From Gautieria morchelliformis (taxonomy: Eukaryota > Basidiomycota > Agaricomycetes > Gomphales > Gomphaceae): DNA of 64,000 nt. Of this stretch, positions 42,061 to 53,767 are shown one piece after another. The notes below the pieces were generated by a model. The model had not been told where the DNA came from. It did no database searches and worked only from the letters and a program-made list of their open reading frames with translations. The stretch spans positions 1 through 64,000 of the forward strand of contig WHVA01000183.1 in the NCBI GenBank assembly GCA_015179125.1, given 5' to 3'. Positions within the stretch are counted from its first letter, which is position 1, and each line of letters opens with the position of its first letter. The position numbers were made by a program, and so were the translations under genes.

Positions 42061-42631
42061 ATAACGAAAGCTTGATATTTTTCAAGGATATTTTTCACAA
42101 AGAAACCCTTAAAAAACCCTTAAAAAACCTTGAAAAAAACTTTCAATTTCTTTACAATTTTCTGACATTTATTTTTACAATATTTTCCCGATTTTCTTGC
42201 TCAAAAAATTCTAAAAAAACCGTAAATTTCATTAGAATTTTTACCTTTGGAAAACCTCAGTTTCTCAAGGATTTTCATACCAAAAAAAACCCTAATAAAA
42301 ACTTTAAATTTTTCCCAAGTTTTTGGCTATTTTTATTACAATATTTTCAAGATTTCTTATCCCAAAAAATCTTGAAATAAATCAAAAATTTTCACAGAGT
42401 TTCTTGATTCATAAAAGTCTCAAGAAACTTTGAATTTTTTTGTGTTTTTTTAAAGTTTTTTGAACTTTTTTTTTACAGTTTTATCACACTTTTTTGGGAT
42501 TGAGAAATTCTTAAAAAAACTCCAGATTTTTTTAAAGTTTTTTTTATATAAAAAGCACTCAAAAATTTTGGAAAATCTTCAAAGTTTTTTCACAGTTTTT
42601 TGGACCAAAAAACCTTACTATGCCTCCAGTG
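42061..42631. mobile_element. AT-rich MITE-like element, one end only
   Basis: The right end, TACTATGCCTCCAGTG, is the M1 terminal repeat. The body is rich in AAAAACTTT/AAAGTTTTT like the M1 elements. No matching left terminal repeat is visible, so this copy is truncated or rearranged. Confidence 0.55.
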
Positions 42632-43240
42632 TATACAAGGTGTATACACTTCTACGCAATATATGCGCCTATGAAGTATCGAATGCTTTGAAGGAGGTGA
42701 GTTCTAATTGACTAAGGTTCTTCAATGTACAGGCTGAGCTATTTATCTAGGAGATACGAGTCTATGGAGGTACATGTCCCAGATCGCGTATGAACAAACA
42801 TATGACCTGTGATCCAGAAGATGATGTACCGACTACTGATCTATCTACTGATGCATCAGTCAGACAAACACATGGAAGGGGGGATTGATATCAGAAGAGA
42901 AATGGGATGATATGGAATGTGGAGTTTAAGAGGAAAGGAAAATGTCCGAGTAGATTGGACTAGCCAGCGTACTACTCCTCGGATCAGAGCCACTCGGGTT
43001 CAAATATTCTCTCCCAGCCTCATGTGTGTCCGTACCTTGTCCAGCATATAGACAATTCCGAGATGTATGTATGGACTTGTGTGGGAATCATCGAGGGTCT
43101 GTGGGTTTGAGTGGATGGTCATGTGTGATCAAGGATGCAGGTGGTGCAGTGTAATGGAAATGTCTTGTCAGAGCTTTATGGGATAAAGTGTGGGAAAGAA
43201 ATAATGTTTTTTATAACAATCAGGACGTGGCAAAGTGCAC
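42632..43240. other. No gene recognised
   Basis: Unassigned sequence between repeats. It includes the phrase CTCGGATCAGAGCCACTCGG. Nothing supports a gene. Confidence 0.3.
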
Positions 43241-43813
43241 AAGGTAGATGTATGATAATTGAACTAGAGAATATACATGTGAATGCAAGCTACTTATACC
43301 AGAGAGGTGCAAGGTGGCAGTGAATAGAAGAGGGGTGGTGATGGGTGTAGAATGACACAGGAGGCATGGGGCTGGGATACATAATAGACAAGACACATAT
43401 ACAATACAAATAACTGTTTGATATGAACATGAAATGGTGGGGTAGTGCTAGCAAAGAGCAAATTGGGATAGCATGCCTTGGGACCTGCATGTCTCCTATA
43501 ACCCATGCTGTCTCTTGGCCCAAGGACTTGACCCTGCATCAAAGGCGGGGGGGTGTTGTGTGAATAATTCCCAACCGTACAAGCACCAGTGTGGGTCAAG
43601 AGGTGACAGATGATGGGGATAGTGGTGTATCATGGCATTGGTCAGGGGTGACTGGTCATGGCTGATGGAAGGAGTGATGGCAAATGCTACGAATGGAGAA
43701 GGTGCTCAACAAACACATTGAATGGTGAATGAGCCAAATGGACATGTTGCTAGGTGATGGGTTGAATGGAGGCGGATTGGGACATAATAAACGAGCCATG
43801 ATAGGGGGTTGGT
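43241..43813 (-). repeat. Diverged LTR-B fragment
   Basis: Landmarks GTATGATAATTGAACTAGAG, AATATACATGTGAATGCAAG and CATAATAAACGAGCCATGA follow the order of reversed LTR-B, with many changes. It ends just before an LTR-C start. Confidence 0.55.
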
Positions 43814-43930
43814 GTTAAGACCCGTTCCCAAGTCCAGTCTCGAGGCCTCAGCCTCAGCACTTGCTTGGGAACCTGCGGGTTCCTTCAGGTTTCCTCGGCT
43901 TTCCCTTTCACCCCTGATTTCTGTTCTTAA
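43814..43930 (-). repeat. LTR-C fragment
   Basis: TGTTAAGACCCGTTCCCAAG followed by GGGTTCCTTCAGGTTTCC matches the minus-strand start of LTR-C. It is cut near 43930. Confidence 0.6.
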
Positions 43931-44678
43931 TTAGTTCCATAGGCAGATGGTTGAAACTTTTTATTACGTGTAGCTTCACCCATTTTATTCTCAGATTGTA
44001 GAACAGAAGAGGGTGAGAGTATATAACAATTTTATTGTTGGGATATAGATAATCCTTCTTTTGTCCCCCCCAGCAGCTCTGCCAATGAGAATCCATCTTC
44101 TTATTTTTTCTATCAACTTTTAATATAGACTATATCATTATAACTATTCATACTAATACTCCCTACTCATATCTATTACAAATATCTTGATAAGAGTGCT
44201 TGGGGTGAGGTCGAAGGTCGGTTGCTTTGTATGATAGGAATAGAATGAATAGTCCAAGGCCTAAGAATGAAATGCAAGGTGAGGCCTATAACTTGAGGCC
44301 TAGACATATAAAGTGACAAAAACCCAAAGATAATCCTAGGTGGCTTATAACTCAAAGAAGGCCTTGAATAAAATCATGAAGAACTGTTTTATTGTGTGTA
44401 AAGTCCAGCTATTTAGGCTGTGAGATATAGGGGTTGTAGATAGGGTTATGGATAGTGCAAAGTGATGCTGCTGATAGTTTGGACTTATAAATAGAGATAT
44501 GATGTCACTAATGATGCTGTATGGCATAATACTTCAGGCATGGCTAAATAGATGATGGTGATAATAGGATATGTGGTCCTAGCTTGTGAAATGATAGATA
44601 GGAAAATAGTTCATGATGAAAGGGAGTAAGATGATGAATGTCCTGACCGGGAAATGTCCTTCTGCCATATAATAACAT
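43931..44678. other. AT-rich stretch, no gene recognised
   Basis: Unassigned AT-rich sequence; one diverged unit of the following tandem repeat lies at about 44130-44180. Confidence 0.3.
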
Positions 44679-44900
44679 ATCTATCCAAGTACTATCACTT
44701 CATATTGTAGTCTAATACTCTCTCATTATAACTATTCATACTAATACCCTACTCATTTCTGTTATCTATCCAAGTATCTATTACTTTATATTGTAGTCTA
44801 ATACTCTCTCATTATAACTATTCATACTAATACTCCTACTCATTTCTGTTATCTATCCAAGTATCTATTACTTTATATTGTAGTCTAATACTCTCGCATA
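44679..44900. repeat. Tandem repeat, 87-bp period, about 2.6 copies
   Basis: ATCTATCCAAGTATCTATTA starts units at 44679 (85-bp variant), 44764 and 44851. Confidence 0.85.
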
Positions 44901-45176
44901 TGTATACATATCTCCGAGATGTTTAAAAATATACAAAATCTTCTAATAACATCTATTATTCTCCCTATAAATATTACTATATTCCTATATGTTGTTATGA
45001 ATACCAGACCATCTCATAGCTCCAGCATAAATATCCAGCACATATATTGAACACAAGTTATAGTCAGCCAAATAGCATGTACCAGCAAGTTCAATGGTCT
45101 TGTCCATGGCCCTGTCTCAAAATCTTCAAACAAATCTTTCAAAGTGTGAAGCGATGAAGCTTGTAGGACATATGTG
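44901..45176. other. AT-rich stretch, no gene recognised
   Basis: Unassigned sequence. Confidence 0.3.
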
Positions 45177-45327
45177 TCATGATCCATTTATTTTGGCATA
45201 ATCCACCTCCATCCAACCCATCTGCCTTCAACATCCTTGTTTGCTTCATTCACTGATTGGGGTTATTTGCCAAGTTCCCTCACCCTTTTGCATTGTCCAC
45301 CTTTGTTCTCCATCAGCCATGACCAAC
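45177..45327 (+). repeat. LTR-B 5' fragment
   Basis: It starts TGTCATGATCCATTTATTTT, like the LTR-B 5' end, and is cut by the LTR-C start at 45328. Confidence 0.5.
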
Positions 45328-45974
45328 TGTTAAGACTGTAAGTTGTACTTAGACTCAGGCCGAGCTGAGGTTTGGAACGGGGGGCTTGTGTAAGGACCCG
45401 GCCTTTGGCCAGTTACTTACCAGTACAACCTTTTTTCCGAGCCCAAGCCTTGTGATACTCATGCCCAAGTCCTGTGATTCTAAGCCCGAGCCCAAGCTCA
45501 TATCCGAGCTTGATTCCATGCCCGAGTCCCCTTAGTTACCTATCCTGTTCCATCACGCATCATTAGTATATTGACCTCACCCTGATTCCCCCATATATGC
45601 TCACCCCTGACCATTACTCTCGCCCGTATATAAATCCCTTGTATACATTCCTACTCTTCAGTCTGAAAATCAACTATCATACCCTTTGATCCTTAGCTAG
45701 TTTCTAAGCCTCCGCCTCTTAAGCCAAACCTCACCTCTTATTCGTTTACCTCCGAAGTTGGGACTCGTACGTAGGGCCAGCGCAGCACATAAGCTGAAGC
45801 CAAGTCCCACTCCGACCTCCCCATCTGAACCTTGCTCAGTAACCTCGGACCGTACCTCAGGTTTCGCTCCCGAGCTCGGTCAACCATACAAAGGATCGTA
45901 TCGTAACAGCTTGCCTTCAACTTTGTAGGTTGAACCCACTCAGTGTTCTGCCCTAATTTTGGGATCAGAGTTTG
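45328..45974. repeat. LTR-C copy 3, left part, with a solo LTR inserted
   Basis: It starts TGTTAAGACTGTAAGT like LTR-C copy 1 on the plus strand. It is interrupted at GCTTG by LTR-D (45389-45908), resumes CCTTCAACTTTGTAGGTTGA, and is interrupted again at CAGAGTTTG (45966-45974) by the KDZ transposon. The right part resumes at 52703. Confidence 0.75.
45389..45908. repeat. Solo LTR-D with 5-bp target duplication GCTTG
   Basis: 520 bp, TGTAAGGACCCGG to ATCGTAACA, flanked by GCTTG on both sides (45384-45388 and 45909-45913). A TATA-like CGTATATAAATCCC lies at about 45628. Related to LTR-C but distinct. Confidence 0.85.
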
Positions 45975-46151
45975 CAGAAAGGCCCGGCCGTTCGCAACTC
46001 GTCCATGGAGGACACCCATGGACCCACTAACCCTAAAATATTTTACATCACGTGATATTACCACCATGTCAACCCACAACGAACAAGGACGCGTCCACAA
46101 TATATCTAAATTTAATTACTACTCTAAAATATTCTTTTTCCTTGTCTCCTC

Positions 46152-49100
46152 ATGCTGAGTTGCATGCAAGTCAACAACAGTGTGGTTCCATTTACTCTTC
46201 AACATGACACTCGGCAGCTACCTTCATCTCATCCCCTACGATGCATCCCGGCAAAACGCATCTGCATCCATGGCAACTGCATCGGTGAGTACAACTTGCC
46301 CGAGATTGTGAAGAAATCAACCCGAAATAACGTAGGCAAGGCATATCAAAAGCTAATTGCTCACTCAGTATTATTAGCCATTCTAACAATATTGTCATGC
46401 AGTGTAAGGGCTGCAGAACGATATTTATCCATCAGCGAATGGCCACCTTTCCACCGAATGCCGACTTGGCTCTTGCGCCTCCTCCTGCACCTTCTGGAAA
46501 GTCTGCCATGCCCTCAGCTGCACCCTCAGCCACACCCTCAGTACCATCTGCTCCTCAGCCGGCACCATTTCTTCCCAATGGTGGATGTCCTAAGTGTGGG
46601 AGTCTGCGCGGGAACAAAGATTGTTCTGTGGGATATTGTAAGAAATGCTGTGTAAAGAATGCACTTGGAAACCCAGGACGTGCACCATGCAACTATCACG
46701 CTCACCAACTACGTAGGAATGGATATGCACACCAGCCGGCAATACTTCCTTCTCCTTCTCTTCCCATTGTGACACTTCCATCCTCTTCTTCTCTGCCTCT
46801 TGTTTCTTCTCCTCCCATCGCTTCTGCTATCCTCGCCGCTCCTGACCTGCCGCCTACTCGAAACTTGTCAAACCCGCTGCCTTCTGGTAGGGCCGACGCA
46901 CGCATGCGCTCACTTCAGATTGAGCAAAACACTTTGAATCACGCACAACAGTTATAGGACAGCCATATAATGCTCCAACAGCCCTACAACCTTGTTTGGT
47001 ATGTCCAGGTGCGTCGCAATTTGATTCCCAGTGATGCACTTGTTGATATAGTCTCATAGCCGCACATCGCTCCTTTGGTATTGACAATACAGCTTAACTT
47101 GCTGTATATGTCACTGAAATTGGTAAAATCAACTCATTTTGATCTTATGGAAATTCTTGGGCTTCAACCCAATTCTTTATGTCATGCTTATGTCCAAGGC
47201 GAGTGGCGAGCGCACCAGATGGGGACTCAATGGAAGGTGCAGCCAGGTCATCGCTTGCTGTACCGACTTTATGAGCTTCCCCTGGAGGCTTGTCTGGATT
47301 TGTATGAGGAACTTAAATGACAGCCACGCTACCAAATGTCCCAGGAGAAGAGCCTCAAACGTCAAGGTGAACAGGCTGTATCACCTCCCTTGAAGGCTGC
47401 CAGAAAAACCTTCCAAGCCACCATTCACAGGGCCGCTTTCTCTTCAGATTCACATCAACCACCTTCTAAGTCCTTGGCCATGTGCCAGCCTGCATCAACA
47501 TCTATGCTAACTCAATTGAACGCACTCGAAATGACACCGAGTCCTTGGAGCACAAGCATAATTTCTGTATCCTCTCGTTGCAACAGTGTCTCACCACCTC
47601 CTGCTACCTTGAATGTGAACACAGCATTCAAGCTCATCAAGCCTAACACTTCCACATCCAAACCTACACCCATTTCTACTCGTGCTTCGTCAACTGACCC
47701 TGCAATGGAACTTGGACCATTGCGATGGCCGCACGAGTTCTTTTTCATCGACGTTGTAGACGGATTAGTCCTGTATGATATCAAGGTCAAACAAGGCAAG
47801 CATCAGCAAACAGCCTTTGTCAAAATCTTTGGTGTTCCATGTGTATGCCAAACTCTATTAAACAAACGCCAGCTTCTCGAAAAAATTAAGCAAAATAATG
47901 AAGAACTGTATGACACGTACCTTATGAAAGGACAGGTGGATGAGGCACAATGGGCTCATTTCAAGAGTGTATCAGAGGGGAAGCCCCTCAGAGGCAAGAA
48001 GCGGTTGGACTTACTCAGAAGTGTGACTCGGAACAGAAGGTATATCACTTTTGTCTGTATTATTCCCTTACTTATTATGTGTTATTGTCAAGGATCTTGG
48101 ACACCAGTCAAGATGTAGAGTCAGAGGACGAGCTCGATCTGGTACGTCAAAGATCAATGCAAATATCGAAGGTACTTCCTCTACTGGTCAACCCTCATCT
48201 GAGCTAACGTATTCTTTGCAGGTTGTTGTCCAATATGTCACCATGAACTACCAGACCCTGTTTCCTTTCGACTTCAGCGCCTGCTTGACATTTACGCTTG
48301 GTACGAGCATGGTTTTGCCCCTGGCAACGATTGCTTTAAAGAACACACTGAGTTGATTTACGCTCTACATGAAATGGAGTCGGATGGAGACACCCAGTCT
48401 GGTGAGTGCTTGAACTGGCCAACAACGCTGAATATGGACTGGATTACACTGCAGGCATAGAAAGGTTTTCTGGTCTAAAAAACTGTTCAAAAAACTGTAA
48501 AGATTTTCCAAATATTTTTAGTATTTTTTATGTGAAAAAAAACTATAATAAAATTTTGTGTTTTTATTAGAATTTGTCAAGCATGAAAATTGTAAAAAAA
48601 TTCAAAGTTTTTTGCAGGGTTTTTTATGGGTTTCTTTGTGTTTTCACAAAGAAACTTATAAAAACACATAAAAAACCTTGCAAAAAACTTTAAACTTTTT
48701 TTACAATTTTCTTGCTCAACAAATTCTAACAAAAACACAAAATTTTGTTAAAGCTTTTTTCCATTAAAAACACTAGAAAAATTTGGAATATCTATTCCGC
48801 TATTTAAAATTTACAGTTTTTTGAACAGTTTTTCAGACCAGAAAATTTTTCTATGCCTCCAGTGTTAGGGCTGAAGTATTCAAGGCGAAGGCTCACTTGG
48901 AAATTGTCATCGCGCATGCACCAGCTAATGAACAGTTCCTCAATGTCACGGAGCTCATCGGCCTTGGCGAAGCAGGAGACTTTACAAGCAATCCGCCAAT
49001 CTCAGTTTATGCGCACAAACGGCGAGGGTGGCTTAGAAGTGTGGGATAGTACGCCTGTTTATTTCATTCCTTAAACTACCAAAAAAGCTAACAATTTTTG

Positions 49101-49567
49101 TTCTAGTTTTGGTGAGAAAGGGTTTGCAGTAATATTACAGTGTTTACAAGAAATATTCCCGGCCAAGACTCCCATCTCTGACACAATCAAGCTGCTTGCA
49201 CACAACACATTTCTTCATTTTGTGCTTGTTCCCGAGGCTACATGGCAGCTTATTGCTGCTCATGAAGGGTGCACACGAATTGTGGCGATGGAAACTGTGG
49301 TATTGAGCTCAAAGTGGGGTGGCTCACGCTTCCCATTACATATGGGTACAGCCAGAGAGGATGTTGATGTGGAATACGCAATACATGGTCAATCAGCAAT
49401 GCGATGCCAAGAGAAAACTTGACAAAGGCAAGGGCGTGATGTCTGGTGAAAAGAAGAAGTCCCTGGTCACTGTGAAAGAAGAGGAAGAGGAGGTCCATGT
49501 GGTAGCTGACTATACAATGGAATGTATGGGCAGCAGCATCATCTACATTATCAACAACAATGATTAA
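46152..49567 (+). pseudogene. RTC4-like partner gene of the KDZ transposon, multi-exon
   Basis: In order: a Cys-containing start (KRICIHGNCIGEYNLPEIV, joined by an intron to CKGCRTIFIHQRM); a Pro/Ser region; a cysteine cluster CPKCGSLRGNKDCSVGYCKK (46590-46690); NLVWYVQ; LTIQLNL..WKVQPGHRLLYRLYE; a module WPHEFFFIDVVDGLVLYDIK (about 47730); CPICHHELPDPVSF (about 48230); LDIYAWYEHGFAPGND and FKEHTELIYALHEME. After the MITE come VFKAKAHLEIVIAHA and FGEKGFAVILQCLQEIFPAK, then FLHFVLVPEATWQLIAAHEG (49100-49270). The last part is the RTC4-like domain, as I recall it from yeast Rtc4 (telomere capping) and many basidiomycete proteins. Stops at 46955 and 47318, an apparent frameshift near 48230, and a MITE (48447-48864) inactivate it. 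Intron borders are inferred. Confidence 0.65.
48447..48864. mobile_element. Foldback MITE, family M1, copy 3, inside the RTC4-like gene
   Basis: 418 bp, ends CACTGCAGGCATAGAAA and TTTTCTATGCCTCCAGTG, TTA on both sides (48444-48446 and 48865-48867). AT-rich and self-complementary. A short non-repeat piece near 48790-48810 makes it longer than the other copies. Confidence 0.9.
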
Positions 49568-50021
49568 AGTTATGTCTCTCTTCCTTTCTGTTATCGCTTA
49601 TGCTATTTCATTTCTATCATAGATGTTTTTGTTGTTGTCTCTTGTAGCCTCATCACTCGCATGTGTTGTTTCTTGCTCATTGCTTTGCTACCGTCACATC
49701 ACTGAAATAACGTACCCTCATCGCTTCTCACCATTGCTATCCCAGTCTAACATCATCATCACTTGCTGTAGTACTTCTTGCTGTCATTGCTCGGTATGCT
49801 CTCAGTTGCTTCCATATGTACCAACCAAATTTTTCAATACCTTGCACGATTGTAGTCCTCATACAGACCAAACAATGTAATCTGGCTACTGAATAGAATA
49901 GCCAAGTCTTATCAATTTTTGCACAATGCATTAGCAGATGATAGTGTGGGCAATTAATGGTATATTGGGGAAATAACACGAAAAGAATCTACCCTTTAAG
50001 AAGAATGTCCCGGGGAACATT
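49568..50021. other. Convergent 3' region between the two KDZ genes
   Basis: The two genes of the transposon point toward this stretch. A frame at 49623-49880 is Ser/Cys-rich and not convincing. Confidence 0.4.
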
Positions 50022-52340
50022 CTATGGGACTCGATGCTTTCGTCGCAGCTCAGCCACCATCAACCTATTGCATCGCCAAATCATCTCATCCAGAAAAAAA
50101 TTATACCGGTCTACCCTCGTCTCTGGAACCATGGCCTGAAAACCTCCAAACCATGCGTTCGTCTGTTCTGCAACAGACAAGTTAAACCGCCAATGTCCTT
50201 CGGATGTTGTTAGTTCGGGCCATATGAGAGGGTTGCAGTTTTCTTTACACCATTTATGTTTCTTACTATGTTTGCAGTCTTAGTGGAAAACATCTACGGG
50301 CAAGGCACATCTGTCAAAGTAAGTGTCTCCCTCAGCCACAAGCATTGCTGAAATGATGCAGTTTGTGTCCATCCAAAGGACCTTGGGGAGTGAGGCTTTC
50401 GTGGGGAAGAGTCCCCGCCAGAACTCCTACAAGTATATCAAACAGTGTACAGACATCACAAATTATATAAATAACTCACTTGAACATCGTTGGGACCTTC
50501 TGACCCATAAAATGTTGCACGCCCGAGTATTACACCACAAGATGCAACACACAACTCTTTGTTATGTGTGCGTTTGCGTCCAAAACGTGCTCTAATTTTT
50601 TGGTTACCTGTATCTGGTTTACTTGGGCAGTCATCCACATCGGCAGGCATATCGGCAGGCTGTAAGATCCTTTGACCGTTCTCCACGATGATCTCGATCT
50701 CTTCATCATGTAGACCATCTCCTTCATTCTGTAAAAATGTCTCCTCGACACTGTCTTCTGATCGGATTGTGTTATGGTCCATGCCAGAATGCTCTGTAGC
50801 TTCGTTAGGCATGGTGGAGCTGGTCTGACTGAGCTTATGGCGTTCCAGCCTTGCCTTCAGTTGAAACATCCCCTTACCTGCCTTGGAATAGTACTCCTCA
50901 CACGCACGATGATCGACATGGTTGCATGTTTGTAGCCAGGCTCGACTTGTTCTTTGCATGAGACAACCGCACATTCATACCTCTTATGGTTGTGATAATC
51001 ACAATATATTGCCTGGTTGTTCGGAAGAGGGTTCTTGCAGTTGAGTGCGCCAGCACAGCATGGGTGTCCGAGGGTAATGCCGTCCATAACCACGGAACGA
51101 ACTTTACCTATACATAGATGTCAATTTGGCAGAAAAGACATACATTAGTGGATGACATACACATCTCCCCATTGTCGTCCTGAGACACGTGTGCATACTT
51201 CACATGCATGATTCCATTCTGCCTGCCTGGTTCCCATCATATGAAGTGTTTGCGCTTCTAAAGCCGGGCGTAACCTGTGTCTTTGCTTGATTTGCAACTT
51301 GAAGTATGGTAGAATTAGCTGTGTGATCTATAAGAAGGCTGTGGATGAAGAATGAGTCCCATATGTCGTCATGGTATAGATAGAGCTTTGGGCGCCAGTC
51401 AGGAGGAAGCAGTGTTTTGATATATTCAGGCGCAAAAGATAAATTGTATATGCGCACACAATTGGTTGCAGAGGTCCTAATTGCATGCACATTGAGCACT
51501 AGTTTTAAACTTGCAATAAAGTTCACATACCAGGTGCAGTTAATCATCGTTGCAAATATTTCACAGAGGTTCGTCTCGATAAAGAAACGTTGCAAGGCCT
51601 GTATGTAATCAGGTACCCCTGGGTAGTACATTCGAACAGATGTGCTGACTCAGTAATTATAATAATAGTGTGTCTGACAATCTATTCAGGTAGCATGAGA
51701 CTGGAGTTCTTTCCTATGAAAGCATCACTCACTTCTGCAGAGAAATGAGGAGTTATAGCCCGGCAGCAGTCCATAGTCTTTATTGAGGACTGTAGCTGCA
51801 AACTTGATTGGCTCACAAAGTTCTTGGAGCTTCGTGTCTACACCTGCCCTGGTTCGGCTAGTGCAGGCCGTATTAATGCAGGTCCGATGAGGAGGGTAGA
51901 ATTCATAAAATGCTGTGAGCTGAAAGCTTCAATGGTTATTTAGTACAGGGAAATGGTGAGAGAAACTCACCGACACTGTAAGTTGGACCGTATCTCAAGA
52001 ATAGCGGAAGCAGTGCCGCTTGCCTCATCCTCAACCGTAGGCGATTGTCAGCCTGTTCAATCCATCCGATCCCCTTGAAAACCTCCCACAAAATCTTGGT
52101 GTTATCATAGGAGAGATCGAGAGAATCTCATAGGAAACAATGGATGCTGCCAGGGAGGGTATCGGGTGGATCTGTGACCTCAGAGTGCTGGCTCCAGAGT
52201 ATTCGTTCCTTAAGGTGGCATATGAGATCGATGAATGTCACGAGAGTGTCGAACGGGAGCCGTGTGAGTGCCGGATACTCCAAGAAAATTGCTAGAAGAT
52301 CATGGCCCATGGTGAGTGGCATATTTGTGTTCGCATACAA
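50022..52340 (-). pseudogene. KDZ transposase with CxC5/CxC6-like cysteine clusters
   Basis: Minus strand, several 50-bp introns. N-terminal part: TMGHDLLAIFLEYPALTRLP, then NTKILWEVFKGIGWIEQADN. Middle: WRPKLYLYHDDIWDSFFIHS, TSYDGNQAGRMESCMCEVC-like DNA leading to GITLGHPCCAGALNC and CAVVSCKEQVEPGY, the cysteine clusters (51080-50930). Then GKGMFQLKARLERHKLSQTS, a linker, RARFGRKRTHNKELCVASCG, and after a 53-bp intron (50427-50479) FPTKASLPKVLWMDTNCIIS, ALPVDVFH, NLSVAEQTNAWFGGFQAMVP and YNFFLDEMIWRCNRL. Candidate catalytic residues are the Asp of MDTNC, the Asp of PVDVFH and the Glu of AEQTNAW. One TAA codon (50280-50282) breaks the core just after PVDVFH. The start codon is uncertain. Confidence 0.75.
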
Positions 52341-52702
52341 CTTAATCTAAGTCGAGTCAAGGTCCGTGTCTTCGTGTGTGCGGTGACTGGTCTATATCCG
52401 CAGGATGGATGGTGAGGCTGGGAGCGGCTGCGAAGTACTCAATAACCGAGGGTGGTTGTCTGTGCTCAGGAGATCTGTTATGGTGGTGATGCACCGATCT
52501 ATATCCACCCAATGTATCCGGTGAGCGTGGCCGACGACAAGCAGAGTTATCAGTGCCCAAGTTCTATATAATAATTGAATAATAATTAAATTATAATTTG
52601 TTGTGAGTGTATGTGCCCACAATTACTAAACATTAGGGTTTAGCGGTCCATGGACCAAGTCCATGGACGAGTTGTGAACGGCCAGGTCGTTCTCAGAGTT
52701 TG

Positions 52703-52925
52703 GCTTCAAGCCGAGAGGTTCGGGGGTCAGATATCAGACAGAGGGACTGAAGTAGGAGGATCTAAGTCAATATCTGAACTGAGGAAATAGCATACATGAT
52801 GGGGGGTTTATATATGAAAAGCAGGGCTTAGCAAAAGGGCATCAATGCCCTGATCAAGCAGATAAGAAAGATAAGGGACAATCAAACAGGAATGGTATGG
52901 AGGTTAATCAAAAAGGTCATGTGAT
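52703..52925. repeat. LTR-C copy 3, right part
   Basis: GAACTGAGGAAATAGCATAC and GGGGGGTTTATATA.. followed by AGGGCATCAATGCCC match LTR-C copy 1 at 22870-23000. The end of the LTR is missing. Confidence 0.7.
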
Positions 52926-53500
52926 ACAGCATATATGAGTATATAATATATATTATGCTGTTCATACTAACTTCTCCTGTACATGACATTGTCTGCACTG
53001 TGATAAATTACCTCTGCTAATCATGCGCAACAGACATGCCAGATGGGACCAACAATGCCTTGGTTGTTAGTGCTACAACACACCATGATCAAGAGTGCAT
53101 CTATTGATACTAAAACATATTCACTCTGATGTAGTTTCACAGTGAGGATGAAGCTCACAATAAAGGTACCGCTGGTCTGAAGATGTCAAAGAAACACATA
53201 TTTGTAACCACATTTGCAAGGGGCTGGAACTTCAAGAATTAAATTAGGCGCAGTATCTTAGTCAGCAGATATCAGAGGGATCTTTCTATATTTAGTAATT
53301 AGTGCTTCAATTGACATCCTTGGCTCCCGTTCGCATTTTCTTAGAAAAAAGTCCCACTCTTTAACTTAACCATGTCTGTGACACCTACATAAGTCTGTAA
53401 GCTTTTTGATGGCAATGTCAACCTCTTCCATTAGGTTTGAGGCAGGATTTGTATGCACTCGAGTACATCAACAAAGTGCAATGTGTGAAGATACATGTGG
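52926..53500. other. No gene recognised
   Basis: AT-rich, unassigned sequence. Confidence 0.3.
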
Positions 53501-53501
53501 T

Positions 53502-53767
53502 CATGAATATCACACAGGAATGGCTGTTACTGGAGAGGAGAGTGTGAACAGTTGTTTCCATTGAGGAAATGGATGGAATTGATGTCCCTTCCCAGATTGA
53601 CCTTCCATTCAAGGTCAACTTGTGTTATGTCTTCCAGGACAATGAAAATAGCTTCTTTGTCCTGGACCTTATGCTGGGTGGGATTTATTATGAATATCAC
53701 ACAGGGATGACTCTTACTGAAGAGGTGAACATGGAAAGTTGTTTCCATTGAGGAAATGGATGGAATT
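53502..53767. repeat. Direct duplication, 188-bp offset
   Basis: The phrase GTTTCCATTGAGGAAATGGA with ~75 bases of context occurs at 53502-53580 and again at 53690-53767 with about 10 differences. Confidence 0.75.

Larger units (their letters stand above)
45975..52693. mobile_element. KDZ-type DNA transposon (6.7 kb) with two opposed genes
   Basis: Terminal inverted repeats of at least 30 bp with few mismatches: GGCCGTTCGCAACTCGTCCA at 45985 and, reversed, GGCCGTTCACAACTCGTCCA ending the right side. Both sides are flanked by the 9-bp direct repeat CAGAGTTTG (45966-45974 and 52694-52702). The exact TSD length is 8 or 9 because one terminal base is ambiguous. Removing the element restores LTR-C sequence. 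Inside are an RTC4-like gene on the plus strand and a CxC5/CxC6-type KDZ transposase on the minus strand. The 8-bp target duplication fits the Zisupton/KDZ class. Both genes carry stops, so this copy is probably dead. Confidence 0.8.

Noticed and set aside
45966-52702. hAT transposon because of the 8-bp-like target duplication
   Set aside because: No hAT transposase motifs are present. The minus-strand gene has the cysteine clusters and core motifs I associate with KDZ transposases.
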